From Roseiarcus sp963770275 (lineage in GTDB: Bacteria; Pseudomonadota; Alphaproteobacteria; Rhizobiales; Beijerinckiaceae): a DNA stretch of 64,000 bases. The stretch is taken from the NCBI GenBank assembly GCA_963770275.1, contig CAVYPD010000008.1:1-64000 (forward strand). Direction: 5' to 3'. A model generated the notes under the pieces. The model worked only from the letters and a program-made list of their open reading frames with translations. It was not told the DNA's origin and made no database searches. How positions within the stretch are numbered: position 1 is the stretch's first letter; each line of letters opens with the position of its first letter. Shown one piece after another: positions 19,861 to 29,539 of the stretch. The translations under genes were made by a program, and so were the position numbers.

Positions 19861-19892
19861 GCAGCGGGCCCGATTATAGCTGGGCTCGCTGC
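19861..19892. other. Hairpin downstream of DUF2852 gene
   Basis: GCAGCGGGCCCG at 19861-19872 pairs with the segment at 19881-19892, which ends GCTCGCTGC, in a 12-position stem with two G-T pairs. No T-run follows. It could be a terminator of weak type or an mRNA end stabiliser. The remaining space to 20042 shows nothing else. Confidence 0.4.
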
Positions 19893-20042
19893 ACGCGCGC
19901 TCAGCCGTCCAATCGACATTCGTCATTTTCGGCGAAGACCGTCCCGCCCGGACAAAGGTTCGGCGACAGACCAAGGTATTAATACGCATATACAAAGCAC
20001 ATCGAGGGTTTCAAAACGGACCGAAGCTGCTGGAGGTCCGAA

Positions 20043-20147
20043 TTGAGCGAAGTGCATATGGTTTGGTTTGGCCTCATTGGGATTTTCGTCTTTTTTGCTC
20101 TCGTCGTGGCAGCGTTGAGCCTCCTCCCGGTCCGCGATCGTGGGTGA
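20043..20147 (+). CDS. Candidate 34-residue single-pass membrane protein
   Basis: A short frame starts at TTG 20043, with GGAGG at 20032-20036 six bases upstream, and ends at TGA 20145-20147. The product has a short polar N-terminus (LSEVHM), one hydrophobic helix (VWFGLIGIFVFFALVVAALS) and a basic tail LLPVRDRG. An internal ATG at 20058 is an alternative start. No family is recognised. The good ribosome binding site and the clear membrane helix support a real gene, but no conservation data are available. Confidence 0.5.
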   Translation: MSEVHMVWFGLIGIFVFFALVVAALSLLPVRDRG

Positions 20148-20372
20148 GGGCGTATGTGAGCCGCCTCCCGATTCCCGGATCAGGTTACGGTCTCAAAAGC
20201 GACAAGGTCCGTTCCTGGCGCATTTCCTCGGTTGCTCCGCGGCTCTACATCGTCTGCGCGGGTTTGACACGAGGCCAATCGGATCGCCTTTTTTCCTGAC
20301 CATCGCGAAGCGGCGCCGCCTCGCCTCCTGCCGTCGTTTCTGTATAGTGCCGGCGACCATCCGGAGTCGCTT

Positions 20373-20618
20373 GTGGCCGCTCAATTCTCGTATCGTTTCG
20401 TTAAGCCGGCGCGCCTGAAGACCCTCGCGGTGCTAGTCGCGCTGGGTCTTGCGGCTTGTGGCCGCTACGGGCCCTTGGAGCCTCCGCCCGACCCCAATGC
20501 GCCTCCCAAGGCGGCCAGCTCGAGTCCAACCACGATGAACGGCGGCCTGTCCAAGCCGTCGATCCCGCCCATCACCCCGCCGAAGCAGCCGTTTTTCCTC
20601 GATTTCCTGCTGAAATAG
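20373..20618 (+). CDS. lptM: LptM-like lipoprotein
   Basis: This 81-residue lipoprotein has a lipobox LAAC with the lipidated Cys at about residue 29. A Pro-rich mature part follows, beginning GRYGPLEPPPDPNAPPKA. The GxYGPL motif after the Cys and the position directly before lysA fit LptM (YifL), which helps mature the LptD/LptE outer-membrane LPS translocon. The start is GTG at 20373. The stop lies 16 bases before lysA, so the two are probably co-transcribed. Confidence 0.8.
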   Translation: MAAQFSYRFVKPARLKTLAVLVALGLAACGRYGPLEPPPDPNAPPKAASSSPTTMNGGLSKPSIPPITPPKQPFFLDFLLK

Positions 20619-20634
20619 GCTTAACGGCCCGCGG

Positions 20635-21903
20635 ATGCGTTCCTTCACCTATCGCAACGGCGCTCTTCACGCCGAGGACGTCGCTTTGGCGACGGTCGCC
20701 GAAGCTGTCGGGACGCCCTTCTATTGCTATTCGAGCACGGCGATTGCCGGGAGTTTCAAGGAGTTTCGGGACGCGTTCGTCGGCCAGAACGCACTCATCT
20801 CATATGCGATGAAGGCCAACTCGAATCAGGCGGTGCTGACGACGCTGGCGGAACTTGGCGCGGGCATGGATGTCGTCAGCGAGGGAGAATTGAGACGGGC
20901 GCGGGCGGCGGGCGTGCCCGGAGAGCGCATCATCTTCTCGGGGGTGGGCAAAACGCTGGCCGAAATGAACCTTGGGCTCGACGAGAACATCTTCTGCTTC
21001 AACCTCGAGTCGGAGCCGGAATTGGAGGCGCTCTCGCGTGCGGCCTCGGCTCGCGGCGTCGTTGCGCCGATCGCCATCCGCGTCAATCCCGACGTCGATG
21101 CGCGCACCCACGCCAAGATCGCGACCGGCAAGTCGGAGAACAAGTTCGGCGTGCCAATCTCCCGCGCCCGAGACGTCTACGGCTACGCTCGGACCCTGCC
21201 GGGCTTGAACGTCCACGGAGTCGACATGCATATCGGCTCACAGATCACCGATCTTCAGCCGTTCGATGATGCGTTCGCGCTCCTCGCCGAGTTTGTGCGG
21301 GCCTTGAGAGCCGACGGGCACACAATCGAGCATGTCGATCTCGGCGGCGGGCTCGGCATTGCTTATCGCAATGACAACAACCCGCCTCCCTCGCCTGGCG
21401 CATACGCCAAAGTCGTCGCGAAGCGCACCGCAGCCCTCGGCTGCCAAGTGATTCTGGAGCCGGGCCGAGCGATCGTTGGCAATGCCGGAGCGCTGGTCGC
21501 TTCGGTCATCTACCTCAAGAAAGGCGAGAACAAGCGTTTCGTGATCGTCGATGCGGCGATGAACGATTTGGTCCGGCCGACGCTTTACGATGCGCACCAC
21601 GAGATCCTCCCGGTAAAGGAACCGGAGCCTGGCGCCTATCCGATGCGCAGCGATGTGGTCGGTCCGGTCTGCGAAAGCGGCGATTATCTTGCGCTCGACC
21701 GCGACTTGGCGGAACTCGCCGCGGGGGACCTCGTTGCGGTGATGAGCGCTGGCGCTTACGGCGCCGTGCAGGCTGGAACCTACAATACCCGCCTCCTCGT
21801 TCCCGAAGTGCTGGTGAAGGGCGCGGAATATGCCGTCGTGAGGCCGAGGACGACTTATGAGGAATTGATCGGCCTCGACACACTTCCGCCTTGGTTAAAG
21901 TGA
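20635..21903 (+). CDS. lysA: Diaminopimelate decarboxylase
   Basis: LysA makes lysine from meso-diaminopimelate, the last step of lysine synthesis. The protein is intact at 422 residues. The PLP-binding Lys is K60 in SYAMKANSN. The phosphate-binding Gly loop is HVDLGGGLGIAY, and the second binding segment is EPGRAIVGNAG. The dimer-interface Cys motif is GPVCESGDYLA, and SAGAYGAVQAGTYN follows. Length and motifs match the fold-type III family exactly. Confidence 0.97.
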   Translation: MRSFTYRNGALHAEDVALATVAEAVGTPFYCYSSTAIAGSFKEFRDAFVGQNALISYAMKANSNQAVLTTLAELGAGMDVVSEGELRRARAAGVPGERIIFSGVGKTLAEMNLGLDENIFCFNLESEPELEALSRAASARGVVAPIAIRVNPDVDARTHAKIATGKSENKFGVPISRARDVYGYARTLPGLNVHGVDMHIGSQITDLQPFDDAFALLAEFVRALRADGHTIEHVDLGGGLGIAYRNDNNPPPSPGAYAKVVAKRTAALGCQVILEPGRAIVGNAGALVASVIYLKKGENKRFVIVDAAMNDLVRPTLYDAHHEILPVKEPEPGAYPMRSDVVGPVCESGDYLALDRDLAELAAGDLVAVMSAGAYGAVQAGTYNTRLLVPEVLVKGAEYAVVRPRTTYEELIGLDTLPPWLK

Positions 21904-22015
21904 GGCTTGCGACGGCGGAAATTGTCGCGCAGCCTAGCCGAACGGTTGGCCTGGAACTTGCGCCTCAGGCGAACGCGCACAATCTGAATCGCCAAAGACG
22001 GATCACGGCATCGCG

Positions 22016-24682
22016 GTGAACGACTCGGACAACCCATCGATCGACCACGGCCGGTTCGCGGAGCTCGCCCTCTGGGCCAGACGCGCGCTTCTGGTCGAGC
22101 GCGTCTGGCCGCCGCTGGTCTTCGCGATCGCCGTCTCGATCCTGTTTCTCGCCGCCTCGTGGGCGGGCGTTTGGCAGTTCGCCCCTCGGGCGGTTCGCAT
22201 CGGCGGCGTCATCCTGTTCGCGCTCGGCCTTGGAGCGGTCCTTTCGCCGCTCATTCGATTGCGCCGTCCTGGGGCGCGTGACGTCCTGACCCGGCTCGAT
22301 CGCGACGCAAAAGCGAGCCACCGTCCCGCCTCTTCACTCGCCGATTCTCTCGCCAACGACCATGGTGATTCGGCCACGCAGGCCCTCTGGGCGGCCCATC
22401 GGGCGAGGCTTGAGCGCGAAGTCGAGGCCATTCGCGTCTCGCCCCCCGCGCCCGGCATGGCCGCACGGGACCCTTACGCACTCCGCTTCGGCGTGGCGAT
22501 GCTCGCCTTCGCGGCGGCGGTCGTCGCCGGACCCGAGATGTACGGTCGCTTCGTCGCCGCTTTCGACTGGCGCAGCGACGAGGCCGTGACCGCGGTGACG
22601 GAGAGCCGCATCGACGCATGGATCGACCCGCCGCCCTATGCCGGCCAACCGCCGCTTGTCGTCGATTTCAAGACCGCCGATCCGCGGACGCTGACCGTTC
22701 CAGAAGATTCCGTTCTGGTGGTGCGCGGCGATCCAGCTGTTGTCGGGACGCGCGTCGACGGAGGGATCACGCCCCTAGAACAGAAGACCGAAACGAAGGC
22801 GGCCTCCGCGTCGGGGGAGAAATCCACCGTCCCCGCGAACCCCCCGCCCGCGAGCGCCGCGGCCGCCAGCGCTCCGACAGAAAAGCGGTGGACGATCCAT
22901 GGGTCCGGCAAGGCGACGATTCTGCGTGGCGGCCGACCCGTGGCGGTCGCCGTCCTCGCCGTCACCCCGGCTGGCAATCCGAGCATTGTCTCGACCGAAG
23001 ATCCTCGCGCCAATCTCACCGGCACGCTGACGCTCGCGTACAAGACGCAAGACCGATTTGGGCTCGCTAGCGCTCGGGCCGACTTCTCCCGCCCGCCCGA
23101 GGGTCCGGGTCCCGCCGCGCGTACGCTGGCGCCGCCGCCTCAGGCCGCCTTAACGCTGCCGCCGACCGCCAATGGCGTCGGTGACGGGCACGCGACCCTC
23201 GACCTCTCGGAACACCCTTGGGCAGGCGCTAAGGTGACGATGCGGCTCAGCGCGGTCAGCATTTCAGGCAAGACCGGCGACAGCGGGCCAATCGAAGTGA
23301 CATTGCCGCAGCGAATGTTTCACAACCCGCTCGCCCGCGCCCTCGTCGAACAGCGCCGCAACCTCATTCTCGACCCGGACCACGCGTCGAAGCCGGTCGG
23401 TATGGCGCTATCCGGACTCTCGATCGCGCCCGAATTGTTCGACACACCAGCCAATATCTATCTGGGTCTCAAGCAGGCCAAGACCTCGCTCGAGCATGCC
23501 CACAGCGACGCTGACCTGCTTGACGTTGCGGCTCTGCTCTGGGCGATGGCGCAGCAACTCGAGAACGGCGACGCCTCGAAAGCCGAGCGCGATCTGCGCG
23601 CGGCTGAGCAGGCGCTACGCGAAGCGCTTCAGCGCGGCGCGAGCGACGAGGAAATCAAGAAGCTCATGGAGCAGTTGCGGGAGGCCGCCAACCGTTTCAT
23701 GAGCGAGATGGCGCGCAACTCGCCGGACCGCAATCCCGAGGACCAAAACGTCCAGTCGAAAGACATGGACAAGATGATGGACCAGATGGAGGACGCCGCG
23801 CGCAACGGCTCGCGCGAAGACGCTCAAGCCATGCTCGACCAGATGCAAGAGATGTTCGAGAACATGCGCAGCGCGCAAGACGATAAGGAAAGCCCGGCCG
23901 ACCGCGAGATGCGCAAGCAGATCGGCGAACTCGAGAAGCTTCTTCGCGACCAGCAGGCTTTGCGCGACGACACATTCCGCAGCGACCAGAAGGAACGCGC
24001 GCACAAGCGGGCACGGCGCAGCCAATCGTCGCCCGATCAGCAGGACTCGCAAGGGCAACCCGACCAGGATGGCTCGAACGCCCCCGACCAGGGCGACAAC
24101 GATTCCGACCAGGATGACAAGCAAGGCCAGGAGCAGGCTGACAAGGGCCAACCGCAGCTCGGCGATCGCCAGCAGGAGCTGCGGGACCGTCTCGCTGAAT
24201 TGCAGCGCCAGCTCAAGAGCCTTGGCATGAAGGGCGAGAAGGGCTTCGACGACGCGCAAGGCGATATGAAAGAAGCTGAAGGCGACCTCAAGGGCGGCCA
24301 AGGCAAAGGGGACAAGAGCGGACAGGGTGGTCCGGGTGGCAAGGGCGCTGCGGTTGACGCGCAGGGCCGAGCGCTCCAGGCGCTGCGCGACGGCGCGCAG
24401 GGTCTGCAGAAGCAGATGGATGGTCAGGGCAAGGGCAAGGGCAAGGGAGGCAAGGGCACCTATGTCGGGCGCAGGAGCCGGCCGGGAGAAATGCCCGGCG
24501 ACGACCCGCTCGGCCGCGGAGCGGAAGGCGAGAAGGGTCGCGAGGACGGGCCGCTGAAGCAATCCGCTGGCGCCGCCGAGCGCGCGCGCCGGGTCATAGA
24601 GGAACTGCGCCGCCGCCTTGCCGACCCAAACCGTCCGGTGGACGAGCGCGATTACCTCGAACGGCTGATGAAACGGGACTGA
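22016..24682 (+). CDS. TIGR02302/DUF4175 family membrane protein
   Basis: This large protein of 888 residues has three hydrophobic helices near the N-terminus (within residues 31-60, 63-85 and 155-175). A long extracytoplasmic-type region follows, including DAWIDPPPYAGQPPLVVDF. The C-terminal third is Gln/Asp/Gly/Lys-rich and probably disordered or coiled (MDKMMDQMEDAARNGSRED, DKSGQGGPGGKG). The organisation matches the alphaproteobacterial TIGR02302 family of unknown function, often found after lysA. The start is GTG at 22016. The frame is intact, notable given the many shifts elsewhere. Confidence 0.9.
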   Translation: MNDSDNPSIDHGRFAELALWARRALLVERVWPPLVFAIAVSILFLAASWAGVWQFAPRAVRIGGVILFALGLGAVLSPLIRLRRPGARDVLTRLDRDAKASHRPASSLADSLANDHGDSATQALWAAHRARLEREVEAIRVSPPAPGMAARDPYALRFGVAMLAFAAAVVAGPEMYGRFVAAFDWRSDEAVTAVTESRIDAWIDPPPYAGQPPLVVDFKTADPRTLTVPEDSVLVVRGDPAVVGTRVDGGITPLEQKTETKAASASGEKSTVPANPPPASAAAASAPTEKRWTIHGSGKATILRGGRPVAVAVLAVTPAGNPSIVSTEDPRANLTGTLTLAYKTQDRFGLASARADFSRPPEGPGPAARTLAPPPQAALTLPPTANGVGDGHATLDLSEHPWAGAKVTMRLSAVSISGKTGDSGPIEVTLPQRMFHNPLARALVEQRRNLILDPDHASKPVGMALSGLSIAPELFDTPANIYLGLKQAKTSLEHAHSDADLLDVAALLWAMAQQLENGDASKAERDLRAAEQALREALQRGASDEEIKKLMEQLREAANRFMSEMARNSPDRNPEDQNVQSKDMDKMMDQMEDAARNGSREDAQAMLDQMQEMFENMRSAQDDKESPADREMRKQIGELEKLLRDQQALRDDTFRSDQKERAHKRARRSQSSPDQQDSQGQPDQDGSNAPDQGDNDSDQDDKQGQEQADKGQPQLGDRQQELRDRLAELQRQLKSLGMKGEKGFDDAQGDMKEAEGDLKGGQGKGDKSGQGGPGGKGAAVDAQGRALQALRDGAQGLQKQMDGQGKGKGKGGKGTYVGRRSRPGEMPGDDPLGRGAEGEKGREDGPLKQSAGAAERARRVIEELRRRLADPNRPVDERDYLERLMKRD

Positions 24683-24901
24683 GGGCGCGAACGGCGGACC
24701 ACTCGGCAGGCGGGCGCTTTTGCGTGCGACCTAGACTTTTCAGGCGCTTAAACCTCTTTTTCTGCAACTGGCCCAATAGTCGCGGCGGCTTGCCTACGCA
24801 AGTATAACTCCAGTCCGGCCCCCACAGATTGCGCGGCGCGGCAAGACGCGCATAATCATCAAAAATAATGGCCCGTGCGAGCCCTGCGGCGGGGAAGCGC
24901 G

Positions 24902-26472
24902 ATGATCGAGCTCGATGGCGTCGCCAGCGTGGCGGATGTGGCGCGGGTGCAGGCGCTCCGCCGCGGGAGCGCGCCAGCCCTTGTGTTCGAGGGCCGCGCG
25001 ATGACCTTTGCGGACGTCGACGCGATGGCCTCGCGCCTCGCCAACGCGCTGATCGCGTCCGGCGTCCGGACTCAGGCGCGGATCGCGTATCTCAGCAAGA
25101 ACACCGATCATTTCCTGCCCTGCCTGATAGGCGCGTGCAAGGCGCGCGCGGCGCTGGCGCCGTTCAACTTTCGCCTCGCGGCGCCTGAGATCGCCCGTCT
25201 GCTCGAGGACAGCGAGGCGAGGATCATGTTCGTCGGTCCGGATGTCGTTGACCTCGCGGACCAGGCGGTCGCCTCGCTCGTCTCGAAGCCTCGGATGATC
25301 GCGCTCGGCTTCGACCGCCAACGCTACGAAAGGTATGACGCGTGGATTGATTCCGCGGCGCCGGAGGACCCCCGGCTGGAGGCCGATCCACAGGATGACG
25401 TGGTCCAGCTCTACACGTCAGGCACGACTGGGCTTCCCAAGGGAGTTCAGCTGACCAACCGCAACTATCTCGCGCTCTTCGAGCTCCCGACTGTTTCGGG
25501 CGGACTCAATTATCGAACAGGCGACACGGTGCTCGCGGCGATGCCGTTCTTCCATGTCGCGGGGATCAACGTCGCGCTGATCGCGATGGCGAGCGGCGCG
25601 CGGTCGGCGATCCTCAGGGACGCCGCGCCGCAGGTCATTCTCGATACGATCAGCAAGGAGCGAATCAATCATGCGTTCCTCGCGCCCGCGCTGATTCAGA
25701 TGCTGATGCAAGCGCCGGGGATCGAGAGCGCCGACCTCTCCAGCATGCGGACGCTCACCTACGGCGCTTCGCCCATCTCCGAGGATTTGCTCAAACGCGC
25801 AAGCGTGCGCTTCGGCTGCGAGTTCGTTCAGCTCTACGGCATGACCGAGACCTGCTGGCGCTGGAACGTTCCTCGCCGATGCGGATCATGATCCGGCAAA
25901 GGGGAAGCTGCGGTCATGCGGCGTGGCCTGGCCTGGTGTCGAACTCAAGATCGTTTCCGCCGAGGGCGTGGAAGTCCCGCGCGGGACCGTCGGGGAAGTT
26001 GTGATCCGCTCGCCCGTCGTCATGAAGGGCTACTGGAACAAGCCCGACGCGACCTCAGCCTCGATCCGCGACGGCTGGATGAGAACCGGCGACGCCGCCT
26101 ATATGGACAATGACGGCTATGTCTTCATCTACGACCGCGTGAAGGACATGATCGTGACGGGCGGCGAGAACGTCTATCCGGCCGAGGTGGAGAACGCCCT
26201 CTTCGGTCATCCCGCTATCAGCTGACGCGGCCGTGATTGGCGTGCCGGACGACACATGGGGCGAGGCGGTGAAGGCGATTGTGGTCCTGAAGCCCGGCGC
26301 GCCGCGGGATGCAGCCGACATCATCGCCTGGGCGCGGGCGCGCATCGCAAATTTCAAGACGCCGAAGTCGGTCGATTTCGTCGACGTGATCCCGCGCAAC
26401 CTCTCGGGAAAGATCCTGCGGCGCGAATTGCGCGAGCCCTACTGGAAAGGGCGCGACCGCAGGGTCAATTGA
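24902..26472 (+). CDS. Acyl-CoA synthetase, AMP-binding family (frameshifted)
   Basis: This ANL-family acyl-CoA ligase of about 523 residues activates a carboxylic acid to its CoA ester through an acyl-AMP. The phosphate loop is LYTSGTTGLPKGV, the adenine motif is QLYGMTET, and the hinge region is GWMRTGDAAYMDNDGYVF, then YDRVKDMIVTGGENVYP. The catalytic Lys lies in PRNLSGKILRREL. Frameshifts occur near 25855 (after GMTET) and 26222 (between HPAIS and DAAVIGVPD). The acid substrate is unknown; it resembles long- or medium-chain fatty acid ligases. The ATG at 24902 begins MIELDGVAS. Confidence 0.93.
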
Positions 26473-26565
26473 AGGCCGGGGAGTGGACGCCGGCACTGCG
26501 CCGCGCTACGCGGACGCCTCGGCAGCGTCGGCGACTCGTTCGCCACGCCCCGACGCGGAAAAAGC

Positions 26566-27192
26566 ATGGTCAAGCTCAACGTCATCTATACGCGCACCGG
26601 GGACAAGGGCGAAACCGGACTTGGCGATGGCTCCCGACGTCCGAAGAGCGACGCACGGGTCGCTGCCATGGGCGACGTCGATGAAACGAATTGCGCCATC
26701 GGCCTCGCGCTGCTCGCGGCGCGGAATGCAAGCGATGCCGCCGACCTCGCGATCGAGCCGGTGCTGACGCGAATCCAGAACGATCTGTTCGATCTCGGCG
26801 CCGACCTCTGCGTCCCGGGCCAAGCGCACGAAGCGCCGGGCGCGGTCCTGCGCGTCGCGCCGTCTCAAGTTCAAGCGCTCGAGCACGCCATCGACGCGCT
26901 CAACGCGAAGCTTCATCCGCTGCGCTCGTTCGTGCTGCCGGGCGGCACGGCCGCCGCCGCCGCGTTGCATCAGGCGCGCGCAATCTGCCGGCGAGCGGAG
27001 CGAACCATGGTCGCGCTGGCGGCTATCGAGGGCGAGGAGGTCGGCGAGGCTGCGCTGGCCTATGTCAATCGGCTCTCCGATTATCTGTTCGTCGCCGCCC
27101 GCGCGGCCAACGACTTCGGCCGGTCGGACGTGCTGTGGGCGCCCGGCGCCAATCAGAGCGAAAGCGCGAGTCGGACCGAAGACGATGAGTGA
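26566..27192 (+). CDS. Cob(I)yrinic acid a,c-diamide adenosyltransferase, PduO type
   Basis: This intact protein of 208 residues is an ATP:corrinoid adenosyltransferase of the PduO/MMAB family, which makes adenosylcobalamin. The ATP-binding N-terminus is YTRTGDKGETGLGDGSRRPK, then DVDETNCAIGLAL. Later active-site blocks are CRRAERTMVALA and YVNRLSDYLFVAARAAN. The product is the cofactor for enzymes such as methylmalonyl-CoA mutase. Its end overlaps the anmK start by 8 bases, so the two are translated together. Confidence 0.93.
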   Translation: MVKLNVIYTRTGDKGETGLGDGSRRPKSDARVAAMGDVDETNCAIGLALLAARNASDAADLAIEPVLTRIQNDLFDLGADLCVPGQAHEAPGAVLRVAPSQVQALEHAIDALNAKLHPLRSFVLPGGTAAAAALHQARAICRRAERTMVALAAIEGEEVGEAALAYVNRLSDYLFVAARAANDFGRSDVLWAPGANQSESASRTEDDE

Positions 27193-28287
27193 CAAAGGGG
27201 AACTCGAGACTGCCATCGGCGTCATCAGCGGCACGTCGATGGACGGAATCGACGTCGCGCTGATCGAAAGCGACGGCGAGACGCAGCTCAAGACCGGGCC
27301 CTCGGCGACTTTCCCTTACCCTCCGGAGGTCGCGCAGCGTCTGCGCGCGGTGGTCGCCGACTTGAGCGAAGCCCAGGCGCCGCAGCTCGAACTCGAGCGC
27401 CTGGTGACTGACGCCCATGTCGCCGCGGTCGAGGCGTTTCTTAAGCGCTTTTCCCTTCCCCGCGAACCGCGTCGCGCTCGTTGGTCTGCACGGCCAGACC
27501 ATTCTGCACCGTCCGCGCGAAGGCCTGACGCGGCAGCTCTGCGACGGCGCACGCGCCGCCGCCGCGCTCAAGATCGACGTCGTGTCGGACTTTCGTTCGG
27601 CTGATGTCGCCGCTGGAGGCGAAGGCGCGCCGCTTGCGCCCGTCTATCATGCGGCGATGGCCGCCGGCCTCGAACGGCCACTGATGATTCTCAACTGGGG
27701 CGGGGTCGGCAACGTCACCTATCTTGGGCCTCAGGGAGAGATCGTCGCGTTCGACACCGGCCCCGCCAATGCGCTGATCGACGACTTTCTCATCTTAAGG
27801 CGAGGACTGGCGTTCGATGAAAACGGCGCGCTGGGCGCAACGGGCCGCGTCGACTCCGACAGCGCTCGCGGCCCTGATGCGCGATCCCTATTTCGACCGC
27901 CCGGCGCCCAAATCGCTCGACCGCAATCACTTCAACGCCGCCGCGGCCTGCGTCGAGCGCCTGAGCGACGCGGATGGCGCGGCGACGCTCGGCGCATTCA
28001 CGGTCGAATCGACCGCGGCCGCGCTGAAGCATGTGCCCCTGGCGCCGGCGCGCTGGCTGGTCGGGGGCGGCGGACGGCGAAACCCGAACCTCATGCGCCG
28101 GCTTGCTGAGCGGCTGCAAGTAAAGGTCGAGCCGGTCGAGGCGATCGGCTTCGACGGCGACAGCATCGAAGCGCAATGTTTCGCTTATTGCGCTTTACGC
28201 TCGCGGCGCGGCTTGCCGATCTCCTTTCCGACCACGACCGGCGCGCCGAAGCCGATGACCGGCGGCGTCTTCTGGCCGGCCAAATGA
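27185..28287 (+). CDS. anmK: Anhydro-N-acetylmuramic acid kinase (frameshifted)
   Basis: AnmK phosphorylates and opens 1,6-anhydro-MurNAc during peptidoglycan recycling. The ATP loop is GVISGTSMDGIDVAL. The middle has VGLHGQTILHRP and NWGGVGNVTYLG with FDTGPANALID. The C-terminal half has WLVGGGGRRNPNLMRRL. About 367 residues is the normal length. Frameshifts lie near 27465 (RFSLP to RVALVG) and near 27840 (ENGAL to the ATGRVDS frame). The start at 27185 lies inside the end of the adenosyltransferase gene. A terminator hairpin follows the stop. Confidence 0.94.
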
Positions 28288-28289
28288 AA

Positions 28290-28320
28290 AGGGCCCCGCT
28301 TGTGCGAGGCCCTGCTTTAA
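28290..28320 (+). terminator. Rho-independent terminator candidate after anmK
   Basis: AGGGCC at 28290-28295 pairs with GGCCCT at 28308-28313, with an inner CGC/GCG extension around a TTGT loop and one mismatch. A short T-run (GCTTTAA) follows. It starts 3 bases after the anmK stop. Confidence 0.6.
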
Positions 28321-28342
28321 AGTGTGACGGGGTTCGTTATTG

Positions 28343-28715
28343 TCAGCAGACGTTCACGGACTGCTGGCCGAGGTAATTGTCGTAAGCGTCATAGGTCGGC
28401 CGAACCTGCCAGCAACCGCCGCCATAACCATACCCGCCATCCCACCGTAGCCGCCGCCCCAATAAGGGATAGCTTGCGATCGCGGCGCCGGCCAGCACGC
28501 CCGCGGCGATCGCAGGGCCCCACCAGCCGCTCTACCAGTTACCGCCGCGCCAATAGCCTCCATGCCAGACGCCACGGCCCCCTCAGCCTCGGCCGTGAAA
28601 GCCGCCGCCGTGAAACCACGCCGCGCGCCCTAGCCGCCGTCGTCGGCAGAACGACGGCCTCCGCCATCGCCAACGCCGAGATCCCGGCGACAAGCGTGTT
28701 CGAAATCCTGACCAT
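28343..28715 (-). pseudogene. Degraded Gly/Trp-rich secreted protein, paralogue of 28990-29466
   Basis: The minus strand starts MVRISNTLVAGISALAMAEA, a signal peptide like that of the intact neighbour. In an adjacent frame it continues as Gly/Trp/His-rich repeats (FHGGGFHGRG, WHGGYWRGG, SGWWGPAIAAGVLAGAAIA). It ends QQSVNVC, comparable with VNVCY in the neighbour. At least two in-frame stops (a TGA and a TAG inside the repeats) and several shifts interrupt it. The internal stops are base substitutions, not indels, so true decay is more likely here than elsewhere in the window. Confidence 0.65.
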
Positions 28716-28882
28716 TATAGTCTCCGTTATAGATCGACGCCGAATTTCCGGATGAACTCTGTCGCCACAAGATCTTAACCTCGGCGTGTTTGGTAAGCTG
28801 CAGTAAATTTCGGCGGCGGTTTGACGTCCCGCGTCGTTTGGGCGCCGAACGGGTTTGTTTCTAAGGTACAGGTACCGAGCGT

Positions 28883-28924
28883 CCTGAATGGATGTTCACA
28901 GTAGATGCTGAACAAACATTCAGG
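28883..28924. other. Long interrupted hairpin upstream of pseudogene
   Basis: CCTGAATG at 28883-28890 pairs with CATTCAGG at 28917-28924, and an inner TGTTCA pairs with TGAACA across a small internal loop. No T-run follows on either side. It lies between the Gly/Trp-rich gene and its degraded paralogue. Terminator or operator roles are both possible; the rest of 28716-28989 shows nothing clear. Confidence 0.45.
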
Positions 28925-28989
28925 ATGGCGGCTTCAGCGTTATGGTTCAATTCTTATTTACCTGAAGCCAAAGCCGCGCACCCTTCAGC

Positions 28990-29466
28990 TTAGTAGCAGA
29001 CGTTCACAAGCCGCCGGCCCATATAGTGGCCATTCGCTGTCCAGACGCGCCGCCTGACCCAGCAACCCGGATCGCCGCCATAGGCCGGCTGCGAAGCGAT
29101 CGCGACCCCGAGGGGCACGGTCGCTGCCGCGATCGCCCAGCCGGGATCCCAACCCCAGCCCCAGCCACCGCCCCAACCGCAATTCCAACAGCCGCCACCC
29201 CAACCACCTCCCCAGCCAGCGCGCCGCCAACCCCAGCCCCCGCCGCCCCATCCGCCGCCGCGCCAGCCGCCACCATGCCAGCCGCCTCCCCAGCCGCCGC
29301 CGTGAAAGCCGCCGCCATGAAAGCCGCCGCCATGGAAGCCGCCGCCATGAAAGCCACCGCCGCCATGAAATTGGGCCTCGGCAGGGGTCGAGATCGTCGC
29401 GACCGCCGTCGCCATGCCAAGAGCGGCAACCGCCGCAACCACAGTCTTCCTGATCGAAACACGCAT
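28990..29466 (-). CDS. Secreted Gly/His/Trp-rich repeat protein
   Basis: This 158-residue protein has a signal peptide (MRVSIRKTVVAAVAALGMAT, cleaved after a PAEA-Q type site). Five-residue FHGGG-type repeats follow, encoded by near-perfect 15-bp units at about 29305-29365. Then come WGGGW-type repeats and a C-terminal segment GDPGCWVRRRVWTANGHYMG ending VNVCY. Such proteins are common, poorly understood secreted products of Hyphomicrobiales. No enzymatic motif is present. A degraded paralogue lies 275 bases downstream. Confidence 0.75.
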   Translation of the reverse strand: MRVSIRKTVVAAVAALGMATAVATISTPAEAQFHGGGGFHGGGFHGGGFHGGGFHGGGWGGGWHGGGWRGGGWGGGGWGWRRAGWGGGWGGGCWNCGWGGGWGWGWDPGWAIAAATVPLGVAIASQPAYGGDPGCWVRRRVWTANGHYMGRRLVNVCY

Positions 29467-29539
29467 GGGAAAATCCTCCCGCTGATCGGCCCCTATCGCC
29501 GCGTCCTAAGCCTAAAACTATGCCACGATGGAAAAAGTT

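Noticed and set aside
23615..24562. A hydrophobic 315-residue minus-strand frame opposite the TIGR02302 gene
   Set aside because: The Leu/Ala-rich text is the complement of a Gln/Asp/Glu-rich coding region, not a membrane protein.
29305..29365. CRISPR-like short repeats
   Set aside because: The 15-bp units are contiguous coding repeats for FHGGG with no spacers; no CRISPR array was found anywhere in the window.
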